NCBI RefSeq assembly: GCF_022419205.1
Contig: NZ_JAJOZU010000001.1
Location: 186,001 to 250,000 of the forward strand
DNA: 64,000 bases
From: Thermomonas alba
Lineage (GTDB): Bacteria > Pseudomonadota > Gammaproteobacteria > Xanthomonadales > Xanthomonadaceae
Reading direction: 5' to 3'
Made by a program: the position numbers and the translations under genes. The number at the start of each line of letters is the position of its first letter. Positions within the stretch are counted from its first letter, which is position 1. The notes below the pieces were generated by a model that was not told where the DNA came from, searched no databases, and saw only the letters and a list, made by a program, of their open reading frames with translations. Positions 9,014 through 19,141 of the stretch are shown here, in pieces.

Positions 9014-9913
9014 ATGTTCAAGCGCATGTTCTTGTTTTTGGCGACCAATCTCGCGGTGCTGCTGCTGGTCAGCATCGTGTTGTCCATCCTGGGCGTGAAT
9101 CCGCAGCAGTTCAGCGGCCTGATCGTCATGGCGGCGCTGTTCGGGTTTGGCGGGTCGATTCTTTCACTCCTGATGTCCAAATGGGTTGCCGTGCACAGCA
9201 CCGGCGCCCAGATCATCACCCAGCCGCGCGATGAGGTCGAGCACTGGCTGCTGGCCACCGTGCAGCGGCAGGCGCAGGCGGCCGGAATCGGAATGCCGGA
9301 CGTGGCCATCTACGATGCGCCCGAGATCAACGCCTTCGCCACTGGCGCCAATCGCAACCATGCGCTGGTGGCGGTCTCCACCGGCCTGCTGCGGGCCATG
9401 ACCCGCGATGAGGCGGAGGCCGTGCTCGGTCACGAAGTCAGCCATGTGGCCAATGGCGACATGATCACCATGGCCTTGCTGCAGGGCGTGCTGAATACTT
9501 TCGTCATCGTGCTGGCGCGCGTGGTCGGGCGTGTGGTGGATGGCGTGCTCGGCGGCAATCGCGACAACGATGCGCCCGGAATCGGCTATTACCTGATCGT
9601 GTTCGTGCTGGAGATGGTGTTCGGGTTGCTGGCCTCGATGATCGCGATGTGGTTCTCGCGTTACCGTGAGTTCCGCGCGGATGCCGGCGGGGCGGCCCTG
9701 GCCGGTCGCGGCAAGATGATCGCCGCGCTGGAGCGGCTGGCGCAGATGCACGGGGCGAGCACGCTGCCCAAGCAGATTGCCGCTTTCGGTATCAGCGGTG
9801 GGGTCGGATACGGGTTGCAGCGTCTGCTGATGAGCCATCCGCCGATCGAGGAGCGTATCGCCGCGCTGCGCAACGCCGCGCCCGAGGCGCTTCGCGAGGC
9901 CTTGATGCCCTGA
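9014..9913 (+). CDS. htpX: Protease HtpX, membrane-bound M48 zinc metalloprotease
   Basis: Inner-membrane protease that degrades misfolded membrane proteins together with FtsH. The 299-residue protein has two N-terminal membrane helices (about 5-25 and 33-55), the zinc motif HEVSH at 140-144, two further hydrophobic segments (about 150-175 and 195-215) and the third ligand region [12 protein letters not shown]. Length and topology match HtpX closely. A purine-rich site (GCAGGAG) lies upstream of the ATG. Expression in relatives is often under Cpx or sigma32 control; no such site was identified here. Confidence 0.96.
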   Translation: MFKRMFLFLATNLAVLLLVSIVLSILGVNPQQFSGLIVMAALFGFGGSILSLLMSKWVAVHSTGAQIITQPRDEVEHWLLATVQRQAQAAGIGMPDVAIYDAPEINAFATGANRNHALVAVSTGLLRAMTRDEAEAVLGHEVSHVANGDMITMALLQGVLNTFVIVLARVVGRVVDGVLGGNRDNDAPGIGYYLIVFVLEMVFGLLASMIAMWFSRYREFRADAGGAALAGRGKMIAALERLAQMHGASTLPKQIAAFGISGGVGYGLQRLLMSHPPIEERIAALRNAAPEALREALMP

Positions 9914-9994
9914 AAATGCGGTGCGCCGTCTGCGCTGCAGATCCCGGCGGGCGTCCGCAAGAACGCGGGCGCCTTGCGCGGTCAGCGCGGTGAA

Positions 9995-12079
9995 TCACAG
10001 ACTGAAGTCGTAGCTCATCTCGGGCGTGACCGGCGCCAGGAAGTCGCCCTGCACATAGCTGACTCCGGTCGAGTACAGCAGCGTCATGCTGGCGGCATCT
10101 TGCACATGCGGGACGATGGTGCGGATGCCGCAGTCGTGGGCCTTCTGCACGATCTCGCGCAGTTTGGCCTGGGAGGCGCTGTTCTTGGTCAGGTCTTCCA
10201 TGAACTGCGGATCGACCTTGAGCAGAGCCGGCGTCACGTGCTGCAGCAGTTGCAGCGAGTTGAGCCCGGCGCCGAAACGCTCCAGCGCCAGGTGCACGCC
10301 CATCTCGGACAGGGCATTGGCGAAGGTCTGCACGCCATTGAGGTTGACGAACACCTTGGCTTCCGCGACCGCCAGCATCAGCAGTTCGCCCGGCACTTTG
10401 GACTGCGCCAGCTGTGCGCGGATGAAGCCTGGCATGTCCGGATCCAGCACGGCCTCCTGCGATACCGACAGCAGCAGGCTGGTGCGCTTGCCCATGCGCA
10501 GGCGGTCGCCGATCACGCTGATCGCGCGCGCCACCGCCCAGCGGTCGATCTCGCCGAGCAGGTCATGCTCTTCGGCGATCGGCAGGAAGATATTGGCTTC
10601 CACCGGCTCACCATCGCTGCCGAGCAGGCGCAGGAACATCTCGTAGGCTTCCTCGCTTTGGCCCTGGAGCGAGATGACCGGCTGGAAGCCGAGCTGGAAC
10701 CCGTCCCCGGCGAGCGCGCCGCGGATGCGTTCCACCCACGCGGCGATCCGTTCCTGCTCGGCGCGGTCCAGTGCGCTGGGGTCGTACAGCTCCACCCGGT
10801 TGCCTCCGACGCCGACCGCAGCGGCCAGCTGATGGCTGGCTTTGGCCAGAACCTGGCTGGTGCTGGCGATCTTCTCGCCGATCTGGACGCCGCCGAGGCT
10901 GATGGTGGCATTGAGCGAGTTGTTGCCGACCGCCAGCACGCAGTCGGCCACGGCCGAGCGCAGCCGCTCGGCCAACGCGCTGGTGGCGTGGTAGTCGCTG
11001 TTGCGCGCCAGCACCGCCAGCTGGTGCTCGCCGAAGCGGGCGATCTGCGCCTGCTCGGCGGTCTCGGCGAGGCGCTGCCCGAGCGCCGCCAGCAGGGCGT
11101 CGGCGGCATCCAGTCCGATCACGTCTAGCAGTTGCATGTAATGGTCGGGCTCGACCAGCAGCAGGCCATGCGCGGCGCTGCCGGCGGCGGCCTCGCTCAC
11201 TGCGGCATCCAGCAGGCCGAGGAAGGTCGGGCGGTTGAGCAGGCCCGTGGCCGGATCGCGCTGCTTGAGTTCTTCGACCTGGCGCGCCAGCTCCGGATCG
11301 ACCTCGCTCGCCTGGTGGCGGAAGATCACTTGCAGGCAGGCCTCGCCCTGATATTGCGCCGGAGTGAATTCCATCACCGCCGGGAAGGTGTGGCCGGCGA
11401 CGTCACGCGCGGTCAGCTCGTAGCGCGGCGGCGCCTCCTCGCCCTTGGACAGGCGCTTGAGCAGCGCTTTGAAGTCGGGGACGTCCTGCGGCGCCACCAG
11501 ATCCAGCAGCGACATGCCCTCGATGTCCTCGAACGACTCGAACCCGAACATCTCGAGATAGGCCTGGTTGGCGCGGATGTGCATGCCCTCGTGGACATAG
11601 GCGATCGGCTCACGCGAGGAGTCGATCAGCATGTCGCAGCGGCGCTGGGTCTCGCGCATCTGCGCTTCCAGCCGGCGCTGCGTGCGGCGGGATTCCAGCG
11701 CCTCCCATTCGGCATGCACGGCTTTCAGGAACTGCTGCGGGCGGTCGCGCAGCGCCACTGCATGCGCCCCTAGCGTCTGCACCTGTTCCAGGATGTCGTC
11801 GTTGATCCCGTCCAGCAGCGCCAGCAGGGGCACGTCGCGACCGCCGCCGGCGACCGCCTTGGCCACCTGCTCGAACGGCACCAGCACCGAGGCGTAATCG
11901 GCCAGCACCATGTCCACCGGCTGCTGCGCCAGCATGGCCAGCAGCTCGTCCAGGCTTTCCGGGCGCAGCGGACGCACCGCGGTGCCCGCATTGCGCAGGC
12001 GGCTGACCATGGCCTCGGCCTCGTTCACCAGGTCGGTCACGAGCATCAAGCGCAGTGCGGTGTCCTTGCCAGTCGCCAT
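9995..12079 (-). CDS. fimX: FimX-type c-di-GMP receptor (REC-like/PAS/degenerate GGDEF/degenerate EAL)
   Basis: Type IV pilus regulator that senses c-di-GMP and works with PilZ and PilB at the cell pole. Domain order in the 694-residue protein: REC-like domain about 8-125, PAS about 150-260, GGDEF-like about 270-425, EAL-like about 440-690. Both enzyme domains are degenerate: the GGDEF signature reads FGEHQ, the EAL signature reads EMF, and the usual DDFG loop reads ERFG, so it should bind rather than make or break c-di-GMP. The length and degeneracy fit Xanthomonas and Pseudomonas FimX. It lies next to epmB-efp, an arrangement I recall from Xanthomonas. Confidence 0.9.
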   Translation of the reverse strand: MATGKDTALRLMLVTDLVNEAEAMVSRLRNAGTAVRPLRPESLDELLAMLAQQPVDMVLADYASVLVPFEQVAKAVAGGGRDVPLLALLDGINDDILEQVQTLGAHAVALRDRPQQFLKAVHAEWEALESRRTQRRLEAQMRETQRRCDMLIDSSREPIAYVHEGMHIRANQAYLEMFGFESFEDIEGMSLLDLVAPQDVPDFKALLKRLSKGEEAPPRYELTARDVAGHTFPAVMEFTPAQYQGEACLQVIFRHQASEVDPELARQVEELKQRDPATGLLNRPTFLGLLDAAVSEAAAGSAAHGLLLVEPDHYMQLLDVIGLDAADALLAALGQRLAETAEQAQIARFGEHQLAVLARNSDYHATSALAERLRSAVADCVLAVGNNSLNATISLGGVQIGEKIASTSQVLAKASHQLAAAVGVGGNRVELYDPSALDRAEQERIAAWVERIRGALAGDGFQLGFQPVISLQGQSEEAYEMFLRLLGSDGEPVEANIFLPIAEEHDLLGEIDRWAVARAISVIGDRLRMGKRTSLLLSVSQEAVLDPDMPGFIRAQLAQSKVPGELLMLAVAEAKVFVNLNGVQTFANALSEMGVHLALERFGAGLNSLQLLQHVTPALLKVDPQFMEDLTKNSASQAKLREIVQKAHDCGIRTIVPHVQDAASMTLLYSTGVSYVQGDFLAPVTPEMSYDFSL

Positions 12080-12147
12080 GGGGGGTCGTAGTGCCGTCGT
12101 GTCGGGGGATGAATATCAGGCTACCGTACTCACGAATGTGATGCGGG

Positions 12148-13170
12148 TCAAAACTTGCCGAGAGGCGTCTTGCCTGGCTGGCCGGGGATCTCGCGCACCA
12201 GGCGCGGAACCAGATAGCCCGGCAGGCGGGCATGCAGGGCAGCGTGCAGCGCCAGCGCGGTTGCGTCTTCCACTTCGAAATGCGCCGCGCCGGCCACCCG
12301 GTCCAACTGGTGCAGGTAGTAAGGCAGCACGCCGGCGGCGAAGCCGCGTTCGCACAGATCGGCCAGCGTCTCCACGTCGTCGTTCACGCCGCGCAGCAAG
12401 ACGGCCTGATTGAGCAGCGTCGTGCCGGCCCGGCGCAGGCGTGCCATCGCGGCGTCCACCGTGGGGTCGAACTCGCGGGCGTGATTGGCGTGGATCACCA
12501 CGGTCACCGGCCATGGCAGTTGCTCCAGCCAGGCCAGCAGGCCGGCGTCCACGCGCTCGGGCAGTACCACCGGCAGGCGGGTATGCAGGCGCAGGCGGCG
12601 CAGATGCGGAAGGCCGCGCAGGGCGTCGCTCAGCTCGGCCAGCTTGTGGTCGGCCAGCGACAGCGGATCGCCGCCGGAGAGGATCACCTCGTGGATCGAA
12701 GGATCGGCGGCGATCAGCGCCACCGCGTCGCGCCAGCCATTGGCCGCCGCGCTGTCCTCGGCATACGGGTAGTGACGGCGGAAGCAGTAGCGGCAGTGGA
12801 CTGCGCAGCTGCCGGTGGCGATCAGCAGGGCGCGGCCGTTGTACTTGTGGATGACCCCGCTACCCCGACGTGCAGCGATATCGCCCACCGCGTCCAGGCC
12901 GAATCCCGGCGCGACCCGGTCTTCGTCCAGCACCGGCAGCACCTGCCGCAGCAGCGGGTCGTGCGGGTCGCCAGGGCGCATCCGGGCTACGAAGCCGCGC
13001 GGAACGCGCAGCGGGAACTGCCGTGCCGCGGCCTCGGAGATGCTCGAAGCGATCGCGTTCAGGCCCAGCAGCGTCAGCAGCTCACGCGGGTCGCGTATGG
13101 CCTCCCGCCACAGTGTCTGCCAACGGGCGTGGGGAGGCTGCTGCAATGACGTCGGGGCTGCGGGTATCAT
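12148..13170 (-). CDS. epmB: EF-P beta-lysylation protein EpmB (lysine 2,3-aminomutase family)
   Basis: Radical SAM, PLP-dependent enzyme that converts (S)-alpha-lysine to (R)-beta-lysine, which EpmA attaches to elongation factor P. The 340-residue product has the radical SAM cysteines at 122, 126 and 129 (CAVHCRYC), preceded by a KYNGRALL segment, and later SGGDPLSL as in KamA-like enzymes. The ATG at 13170 is preferred over an in-frame ATG six codons upstream at 13188. It is divergent from efp, its substrate gene, with a 92-bp shared promoter region. No epmA gene is visible in this window. Confidence 0.94.
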   Translation of the reverse strand: MIPAAPTSLQQPPHARWQTLWREAIRDPRELLTLLGLNAIASSISEAAARQFPLRVPRGFVARMRPGDPHDPLLRQVLPVLDEDRVAPGFGLDAVGDIAARRGSGVIHKYNGRALLIATGSCAVHCRYCFRRHYPYAEDSAAANGWRDAVALIAADPSIHEVILSGGDPLSLADHKLAELSDALRGLPHLRRLRLHTRLPVVLPERVDAGLLAWLEQLPWPVTVVIHANHAREFDPTVDAAMARLRRAGTTLLNQAVLLRGVNDDVETLADLCERGFAAGVLPYYLHQLDRVAGAAHFEVEDATALALHAALHARLPGYLVPRLVREIPGQPGKTPLGKF

Positions 13171-13262
13171 GTCGGGCTGCAAGCACACCGTTCCGGTTTG
13201 CCCGGAACCCTCGTAAAACCCACAGTGTAGCCGCCCGCGCCGGGTGGCCCCAAGGAGTACGC

Positions 13263-13829
13263 ATGGCCTCCCTCGGCATGAACGACGTCAAAGCCGGCCA
13301 GAAGATTCTGGTCAACAACGAACCCTGCATCATCACCGAGACCGACTACGTCAAGCCGGGCAAGGGGCAGGCGTTCACCCGCGTGCGCTATCGCCAGATC
13401 CGCACCGGCCGCGTGCAGGAACTCACCATGAAATCCACCGATTCGGTGGAGGCCGCGGACGTGGTCGATACCGACATGCAGTACCTGTACACCGATGGCG
13501 AGTACTGGCACTTCATGAATCCGGAGACCTTCGAGCAGATCCAGGCCGACAAGGCTGGCGTGGGCGATGCGGCCAAGTGGATCAAGGGCGAGGAAATGTG
13601 CATCGTCACCCTGTTCAACGGGGTGCCGATCCAGGTGACGCCGCCCAACTTCGTCGAGCTCAGGATCGTCGAAACCGACCCCGGCGTGCGTGGCGACACC
13701 TCCGGCGGCGGCGGCAAGCCGGCCACGCTGGAGACCGGCGCGGTGGTGCGGGTGCCGCTGTTCGTGGCGCAGGATGAAATCATCAAGGTCGATACCCGCA
13801 GCGGCGAGTACGTCTCGCGCGTGAAGTGA
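13263..13829 (+). CDS. efp: Elongation factor P
   Basis: Three-domain translation factor that relieves ribosome stalling at polyproline. The 188-residue protein starts [12 protein letters not shown], and the loop KPGKGQ places the modified lysine at K34, as in enzymes lysylated by EpmA/EpmB; the adjacent epmB supports that modification. The ATG at 13263 has a strong AAGGAG site seven bases upstream. A perfect 12-bp hairpin follows the stop. A second, EfpL-type paralogue of the same length is encoded at 56642-57208. Confidence 0.97.
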   Translation: MASLGMNDVKAGQKILVNNEPCIITETDYVKPGKGQAFTRVRYRQIRTGRVQELTMKSTDSVEAADVVDTDMQYLYTDGEYWHFMNPETFEQIQADKAGVGDAAKWIKGEEMCIVTLFNGVPIQVTPPNFVELRIVETDPGVRGDTSGGGGKPATLETGAVVRVPLFVAQDEIIKVDTRSGEYVSRVK

Positions 13830-13835
13830 TGCTCT

Positions 13836-13862
13836 GCCTGCCCGCGTCCGACGCGGGCAGGC
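13836..13862 (+). terminator. Hairpin downstream of efp (terminator-like, no U-tract)
   Basis: A perfect 12-bp inverted repeat (13836-13847 with 13851-13862) with a 3-nt CCG loop sits seven bases after the efp stop. It is very GC-rich but is not followed by a run of T, so it may be a weak terminator, an RNA-stabilising 3' end, or a partial barrier before mtaD, whose start lies only 21 bases downstream. Confidence 0.6.
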
Positions 13863-13882
13863 GTTGCGGCCAAAGGACTCCC

Positions 13883-15220
13883 ATGACCGAGCTTGCACCG
13901 CAGCCCTGCGACCTCTTGATCGAAGCCGGCTGGGTGGTGCCGGTCGTCCCGCACGGCGTGGTCCTGGAGGATCACGCCGTCGCCGTTTCCGAAGGGCGCA
14001 TCCTGGCCGTGCTGCCGAGCGCCGAGGCGTGTCTGCGCTTTGCGCCGGCGCAGAGCGTCGCGCGTCCCGACGCGGCACTGATTCCCGGTCTGGTCAACGC
14101 CCACACCCACAACCCGATGACGCTGCTGCGCGGCGTGGCCGACGACCTGCCGCTGATGACCTGGCTGCGCGAGCACATCTGGCCGGTGGAAGCAGCGGTG
14201 ATCGGCCCCGAGTTCGTGGCCGATGGCGTGGCCTTGGCGATCGCCGAGATGCTGCGCGGCGGCACCACCTGCGCCAACGAGAACTACTTCTTCCCGGACG
14301 TGCAGGCCGCGGTGTACCGCAAACACGGTTTCCGCGCACGGGTGGGGCTGCCGGTGATCGATTTCCCGACGGCCTGGGCCAGGACCGCGGACGAATATTT
14401 CGGCCGTGCCGTCGAAGTGCACGATCTGTGGCGGTGCGACCCGCTCATCACGACCGCGTTCGCGCCGCATGCGCCCTATACCGTCAGCGACGCCAACTTC
14501 GAGCGGGTGCGGATGCTGGCCGACCAGCTGGACGTGCCGGTGCATCTGCACACGCACGAGACCGCGCAGGAAGTGGCGGACTCGGTGAAGCTGCATGGCC
14601 AGCGTCCGCTGGCGCGGCTGGACCGGCTGGGGCTGGTGAATGACCGTCTGATCGCGGTACACATGACCCAGCTCACCGAGGCCGAGATCCAGCTGTGCGC
14701 CGAACGCGGCGTCAGCGTGGTGCACTGCCCGGAATCCAACCTCAAGCTGGCCTCGGGCTTCTGCCCGGCCTGCGCGCTGCTGAAGGCAGGCGTGAATCTG
14801 GCGATCGGCACCGATGGCTGCGCCAGCAACAACGACCTCGACATGTTCGGGGAGACCCGCACGGCCGCGCTGCTGGGCAAGGCGGTGGCGAACGACGCTG
14901 CCGGTTTCTCGGCCTTCGAGGCGCTGCACGCGGCGACGCTGGGCGGCGCCCGCGCGCTGGGGCTAGAGCAGCGCATCGGCTCGATCGAGCCTGGCAAGGA
15001 AGCCGACCTGGTCTGTGTGGACCTGTCCGCGTTGGAGACCCAGCCGCTGCACCATGTGGTTTCGCAGCTGGTGTACGCCGCCGGCCGCCAGCAGGTGACG
15101 GACGTGTGGATCGCCGGCCAGCCGAAGCTGCGCGATCGCACGCTGGTGGACCTCGATCTCGACGCCGTTCTGGCCAACGCGCGCCAGTGGCGGGCGCGGA
15201 TCGCGGAGGTGCGGGCATGA
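13883..15220 (+). CDS. mtaD: 5-methylthioadenosine/S-adenosylhomocysteine deaminase
   Basis: Amidohydrolase that deaminates 5'-methylthioadenosine to methylthioinosine (and S-adenosylhomocysteine to its inosyl analogue), linking SAM use to methionine salvage. The 445-residue protein has the metal ligands in NAHTHNP (H74, H76), HLHTHE in the middle, [12 protein letters not shown] and the [16 protein letters not shown] block of the MtaD/SsnA family. The ATG at 13883 has a nearby AAAGGA site. Its stop overlaps ubiG by ATGA. In Pseudomonas mtaD-ubiG-mupP are also neighbours, so this cluster is ancient. Confidence 0.93.
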   Translation: MTELAPQPCDLLIEAGWVVPVVPHGVVLEDHAVAVSEGRILAVLPSAEACLRFAPAQSVARPDAALIPGLVNAHTHNPMTLLRGVADDLPLMTWLREHIWPVEAAVIGPEFVADGVALAIAEMLRGGTTCANENYFFPDVQAAVYRKHGFRARVGLPVIDFPTAWARTADEYFGRAVEVHDLWRCDPLITTAFAPHAPYTVSDANFERVRMLADQLDVPVHLHTHETAQEVADSVKLHGQRPLARLDRLGLVNDRLIAVHMTQLTEAEIQLCAERGVSVVHCPESNLKLASGFCPACALLKAGVNLAIGTDGCASNNDLDMFGETRTAALLGKAVANDAAGFSAFEALHAATLGGARALGLEQRIGSIEPGKEADLVCVDLSALETQPLHHVVSQLVYAAGRQQVTDVWIAGQPKLRDRTLVDLDLDAVLANARQWRARIAEVRA

Positions 15221-15927
15221 GCGCGGCTTCCGGCAACTTCACTCAGGCCGAGCTCGACAAGTTCGACGCGCTCGCGCAGCGCTGGTGGGATCCTGAAGGT
15301 CCGCAGCAGGCGCTGCACGCGCTGAACCCGGCGCGACTGGGCTATGTCGCCGAGCGCATCGCCCTGCGCGATGCCGCAGTGCTGGATGTGGGCTGCGGCG
15401 GCGGCTTGCTGAGCGAGGCGCTGGCGCGCGCGGGCGCGCGGGTGGCGGGGATCGATCTGGCGCCCAATCTGCTCAAGGTCGCCCGCCTGCACGGGCTCGA
15501 ATCCGGGGTGAAAGTCGAATATCGCCAGGCGGCGGTGGAAACCATCGCGGAGCAGATGCCCGGCGCGTTCGATGCGGTGACCTGCATGGAGATGCTGGAG
15601 CACGTGCCGGATCCTGGCGCGGTGGTACGCGCCTGTAATGCCGTTCTCAAGCCCGGTGGACGCCTGTTCCTATCGACCTTGAATCGGACTGTTGCCGCAT
15701 TCGCGCTGGCCATCGTCGGCGCGGAATACATCGCCCGCCTGCTGCCCAAAGGCACCCATCAGTACCGCGATTTCATTCGTCCTTCCGAGCTGGCGCGCCT
15801 GCTGCGCGACGCCGGTCTGGTGCTGGAGGATGTCAGCGGCCTGCACTACGACCCGCTGCAACGGCGTGCCTGGGTCGGCGGCGCACCGCGTGTGAACTAT
15901 CTGGCCTGCGCCTACAAGCCGGAATGA
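15217..15927 (+). CDS. ubiG: Ubiquinone biosynthesis O-methyltransferase
   Basis: SAM-dependent methyltransferase that performs both O-methylation steps of ubiquinone synthesis. The 236-residue product has SAM motif [14 protein letters not shown] at about 56-68, the acidic motif II region AGIDLAPN, motif post-[12 protein letters not shown] and the UbiG-typical ending with the [12 protein letters not shown] region. It overlaps mtaD at its start and the HAD phosphatase gene at its end, each by four bases, which indicates one translationally coupled operon. The operon also connects to SAM metabolism, because UbiG yields S-adenosylhomocysteine, a substrate of MtaD. Confidence 0.96.
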   Translation: MSAASGNFTQAELDKFDALAQRWWDPEGPQQALHALNPARLGYVAERIALRDAAVLDVGCGGGLLSEALARAGARVAGIDLAPNLLKVARLHGLESGVKVEYRQAAVETIAEQMPGAFDAVTCMEMLEHVPDPGAVVRACNAVLKPGGRLFLSTLNRTVAAFALAIVGAEYIARLLPKGTHQYRDFIRPSELARLLRDAGLVLEDVSGLHYDPLQRRAWVGGAPRVNYLACAYKPE

Positions 15928-16589
15928 GCGCGGCCCCGTTTCCGGACGTCGTGCTGTTCGACCTGGACGGCACCTTGCTCGACAGCGCGCCGGACATGCT
16001 GGCCACGGTCAACCGCATGCGCGCTGCGCGCGGGCAGGAGCCGATGGCCCTCCCGGCGCTACGTCCGCATGTCTCCCGCGGGGCGCGGGCGATGACGGCG
16101 GCCGCGTTTCCTGGGCTCGACGGCGAAGTGCCCACCGCAATGGTCCACGAGTTTCTCGACGTCTATGCCCAGGAGCTGGGCCGACATAGCGCCCCGTTCG
16201 CAGGTGTGCCGGCGCTGCTGGAGGCGATCGAGGCCGCCGGCCGCCGCTGGGGGATCGTCACCAACAAACCCGAACGGCTGGCCCGGCGGGTGCTGGCCGG
16301 GCTTGGCTGGGAGGAACGCTGCGCGGTGCTGGTCGGGGGCGACACTCTGGCCGAGCGCAAGCCGCATCCGCTGCCGCTGCTGCATGCGGCGCAGAGCTTG
16401 GGCGTGGCGCCTGCGGACTGCGCGTACGTGGGCGACGACGCGCGCGACATCGCGGCCGCGCGGGCGGCCGGCATGCCGGCGGTGGTCGCGCTGTGGGGGT
16501 ATCGACTGGCGGAAGACGACCCCAGCAGCTGGGGTGGCGATGCGCTGGTGGAAGCGCCTCGCGATCTACTGGACTGGCCGTTGGCATGA
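15924..16589 (+). CDS. gph: HAD-family phosphatase, phosphoglycolate phosphatase / MurNAc-6-P phosphatase type
   Basis: A 221-residue HAD phosphatase with the nucleophile motif DLDGTLLDS (D13, D15), motif II TN in WGIVTNKP, the motif III lysine in [10 protein letters not shown] and motif [12 protein letters not shown]. By sequence it is usually annotated Gph (2-phosphoglycolate phosphatase). However, its position directly after ubiG and mtaD equals that of Pseudomonas mupP, whose product dephosphorylates N-acetylmuramate 6-phosphate in peptidoglycan recycling. I therefore regard MupP as at least as likely; sequence alone does not decide. Coupled at both ends by ATGA. Confidence 0.88.
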   Translation: MSAAPFPDVVLFDLDGTLLDSAPDMLATVNRMRAARGQEPMALPALRPHVSRGARAMTAAAFPGLDGEVPTAMVHEFLDVYAQELGRHSAPFAGVPALLEAIEAAGRRWGIVTNKPERLARRVLAGLGWEERCAVLVGGDTLAERKPHPLPLLHAAQSLGVAPADCAYVGDDARDIAAARAAGMPAVVALWGYRLAEDDPSSWGGDALVEAPRDLLDWPLA

Positions 16590-17269
16590 GCGATCCGATC
16601 GTCCTGCAAGGATTCTTGGGCAAGTGGCGCGCCCGCTGGCCGGAATGGGCCATCGCGGAGGCGTTTCTGTCGCCGGCGCAGCGGCCGCTGGCGCAGGCCT
16701 GGCTGGCGCTGCGCGCGGAACTGCTCGAAGCCGCCTGGGGCGGAGAGGATCCCACCCCGGGTGCGGCCAAGCTGGGCTGGTGGGAGGAGGAGTTGCGCGG
16801 CTGGGCGCGCGGCGCGCGCCGGCATCCGCTGGGGCTGGCCCTGCAGAAGCAGCCGCTGGATTGGGCCGCGCTGGCGGCAGTGCTCCCAGTGCTGCGCCTG
16901 CGGCGGGTGCCGGAAGACGATCGTACGGCCACCCTGGCCGGGCTGGCGCCGCTGGCTGCGGTGCTGGCGCCGCTGGCCGCGCGTCTGTTCGATGCGCGTG
17001 ACGATGCGTGCGAGGGCACCTCTGCCGAGGCCATGGCCGAGGCGCTGCTGGCCGAATGGGTGCTGCTGCTGCCACAGCGTGGGGTGCCGGCGGCCGGAAC
17101 GGCGATCGCGGATCTGCTCGCCCTGCCTGCGCCGCGCGCCGGCGTGCGCGTCGAGCGCATCCATGCCGCGCTGGTGCGCGGCCGCCTGCGGCGGATCGCC
17201 GCCGGGCGTCGGCCGCCGATTCCGGCGCCGGCGGCGCTGCTGGTGGCCTGGCGCGGCGCGCGCGGCTGA
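16586..17269 (+). CDS. Divergent squalene/phytoene synthase-like protein
   Basis: A 227-residue protein, the fourth gene of the mtaD-ubiG-gph run, overlapping the previous stop by ATGA. The segment with AKLGWWEEELRGW followed by RHPLGLAL resembles the helix of trans-isoprenyl synthases that reads LAWWREEL...PV. A DARDD motif near residue 133 could be the remnant of one aspartate-rich DxxxD motif, but the second one and the conserved catalytic tyrosines are not evident, so enzymatic activity is doubtful. No signal peptide. Whether it has a role in quinone or isoprenoid metabolism next to ubiG is only inference. Confidence 0.7.
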   Translation: MSDPIVLQGFLGKWRARWPEWAIAEAFLSPAQRPLAQAWLALRAELLEAAWGGEDPTPGAAKLGWWEEELRGWARGARRHPLGLALQKQPLDWAALAAVLPVLRLRRVPEDDRTATLAGLAPLAAVLAPLAARLFDARDDACEGTSAEAMAEALLAEWVLLLPQRGVPAAGTAIADLLALPAPRAGVRVERIHAALVRGRLRRIAAGRRPPIPAPAALLVAWRGARG

Positions 17270-17317
17270 ATCACAGCGTTGCAGGGCCGCTCACGCCCGG
17301 CTCGCTACAATGTCGCG

Positions 17318-18241
17318 ATGCACAAGCCGCTGACCTCGCCGATCTTGCCCGATGTGGCCTTCGATACCGCCGCGCAGGCGCGTGCGCTGGATTGGGTGGG
17401 GATGGACGGGATGGCCTTGCCGATCCGGCTGCAGGACGCGGCGGGCCAGGTGATCACGGTGCCGGCCAGCGTGGACATCGCCGTCGATCTGCGCGATCCG
17501 GCGGCGCGCGGCATCCATATGTCGCGTCTGTACCTGCAGCTGCAGCAGGGGCTGGCGAACGAGGCGCTGAGCGCGCCGGCGCTGCGCCGCCTGCTGGAGG
17601 CTTGCATTACCTCGCAGCAGGGCCTGTCCAGCCGCGCCCGCCTGCGCCTGCGCTATGACCAGCTGCTATTGCGGCGCGCGCTGCGCAGCGGCAATGCCGG
17701 CTGGAAGCGCTATCCGGTCGAGGTCGAGGCGGAACTGGCCGATGGCCAGCTGCGCCTGGCGCTGGCGTTCGCGCTGGACTATTCCAGCACCTGTCCGGCC
17801 TCCGCGGCGCTGTCGCAGCAGGCCAATGCACAGCGCTTCGCCGCCGATTTCGCGGAGGCCGACGCGGTTCCGGTCGAGGCCGTGCGCGACTGGCTGCAAG
17901 GTCCGCGCGGGCTGGCCGCCACCCCGCATGCCCAGCGCAGCCGCGCCGAGGTGCGCGTGGAGCTGAAGCCGGCCTTTGACGGCCTGCCGCTGGTTCCACT
18001 GGTGGATGCGCTGGAAGCCGCGCTGGGCACGCCGGTGCAGACCGCGGTCAAGCGCGAGGATGAGCAGGCCTTCGCGCAGGCGAATGCCGCCAACCTGATG
18101 TTCTGCGAGGATGCCGCGCGCCGGGTGGCCGCCGTGCTGGCCGCGGATGCCCGTATCGCCGCCTGGAGCGCGCGCGTGGCGCATCTGGAAAGCCTGCACC
18201 CGCACGATGCGGTGGCCAGCGTCAGCGGCCGCAACGGCTGA
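17318..18241 (+). CDS. folE2: GTP cyclohydrolase IB (FolE2)
   Basis: Metal-flexible GTP cyclohydrolase that makes 7,8-dihydroneopterin triphosphate for folate and queuosine synthesis; FolE2 enzymes often substitute for zinc-dependent FolE1 under zinc limitation. The 307-residue protein has the family N-terminus (LPDVAFD, VGMDG), the RGIHMSRLY block, the STCPASAALS segment carrying the active-site Cys and a C-terminal FCEDAARRV stretch. The ATG at 17318 was chosen over one at 17279 because conservation begins there. No Zur-type site was recognised upstream. Confidence 0.93.
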   Translation: MHKPLTSPILPDVAFDTAAQARALDWVGMDGMALPIRLQDAAGQVITVPASVDIAVDLRDPAARGIHMSRLYLQLQQGLANEALSAPALRRLLEACITSQQGLSSRARLRLRYDQLLLRRALRSGNAGWKRYPVEVEAELADGQLRLALAFALDYSSTCPASAALSQQANAQRFAADFAEADAVPVEAVRDWLQGPRGLAATPHAQRSRAEVRVELKPAFDGLPLVPLVDALEAALGTPVQTAVKREDEQAFAQANAANLMFCEDAARRVAAVLAADARIAAWSARVAHLESLHPHDAVASVSGRNG

Positions 18242-18262
18242 TCGCGCGGCCGGTGGCGCCGG

Positions 18263-19141
18263 CTATTGCCCGCGTTCGAGCACCAGCAGCGGGTCGATCC
18301 GGGTATCGAACCAATTCATCCCCCAATGCAGGTGCGGCCCGGTCGCGCGCCCGCTGGCGCCGACCGCGCCGATCACCTGGCCCTGTCGGACCACCTCGCC
18401 CACCTGCACGTCGATTCGCGACAGGTGCAGGAAGTTGCTGCTGATGCCATGGCCATGATCCAGCAGCACAGTGCCGCCGGTGAGGTAGAGATCCGGGGCG
18501 GCGAAGGTCACCACGCCGCTGGCGGGTGCCTGTACCGGGGTGCCCGCCGGGGCGGCGATGTCCATGCCCGAATGCGGGGCGCCGGGGATGCCGTCGTAGA
18601 TCCGCTGGTTGCCGAAACGCCCGCTGATGCGGCCCTGCACGGGCCATTGAAAACGCTGGGCGAAGCCGGTTTCATCCCCATCGCGCTCGCGCGCGGCGCT
18701 CACCTGCGCTTGTTCCTGCGCGATCCGGCGGGCGATCTCCGGCGGCGGATTCACCGTGGCCGGCGGGGCACCGCGCACGATTTCCACCGGCCAGTCTCGC
18801 GGAGTCACCGCGATGCAGACACGGTGTGGCGGCGCCCCGGGGGGCTGAACCGTCAGCTCCAGCGGGCCCGGCTCGTCGCGACCGACGCCGAACACCACGC
18901 TGCCATAGGCGGTAGGGCGCAGGCTGCGGCCGCGATAGCGCACCGCGCTGCCCGCGGGCACCTTGCCGATCACCATGGCCCCCTGCGGCACGCTGGTCGG
19001 AAACACTACGCCCGGTGCGACGTCGGTGATGGCGCGAACTGTGGCGGTCGCTGCTTGCGACGGTCCTCGGGCGGCCGCCAGCGGGAGCGCGGCCAGCAGT
19101 ACCAGCGCGATGGCGTGGCGGGTCGGCGCGCGCAGGCTCAT
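18263..19141 (-). CDS. Secreted M23-family (LytM) peptidase
   Basis: Probable periplasmic peptidoglycan endopeptidase or LytM-domain regulator. The 292-residue product has a signal peptide (hydrophobic stretch at 10-24, AAA cleavage region), a beta-rich linker domain and a C-terminal Peptidase_M23 domain with zinc-ligand motifs HSGMD (H190, D194) and HLHWG (H270, H272), so all catalytic ligands are present and the enzyme should be active. Its start overlaps the yidD stop by four bases, so both belong to one transcript. Confidence 0.92.
   Translation of the reverse strand: MSLRAPTRHAIALVLLAALPLAAARGPSQAATATVRAITDVAPGVVFPTSVPQGAMVIGKVPAGSAVRYRGRSLRPTAYGSVVFGVGRDEPGPLELTVQPPGAPPHRVCIAVTPRDWPVEIVRGAPPATVNPPPEIARRIAQEQAQVSAARERDGDETGFAQRFQWPVQGRISGRFGNQRIYDGIPGAPHSGMDIAAPAGTPVQAPASGVVTFAAPDLYLTGGTVLLDHGHGISSNFLHLSRIDVQVGEVVRQGQVIGAVGASGRATGPHLHWGMNWFDTRIDPLLVLERGQ

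Noticed and set aside
9914-9994. Terminator between htpX and fimX
   Set aside because: The gap has GC-rich partial repeats but no clear stem with a T run in either direction.
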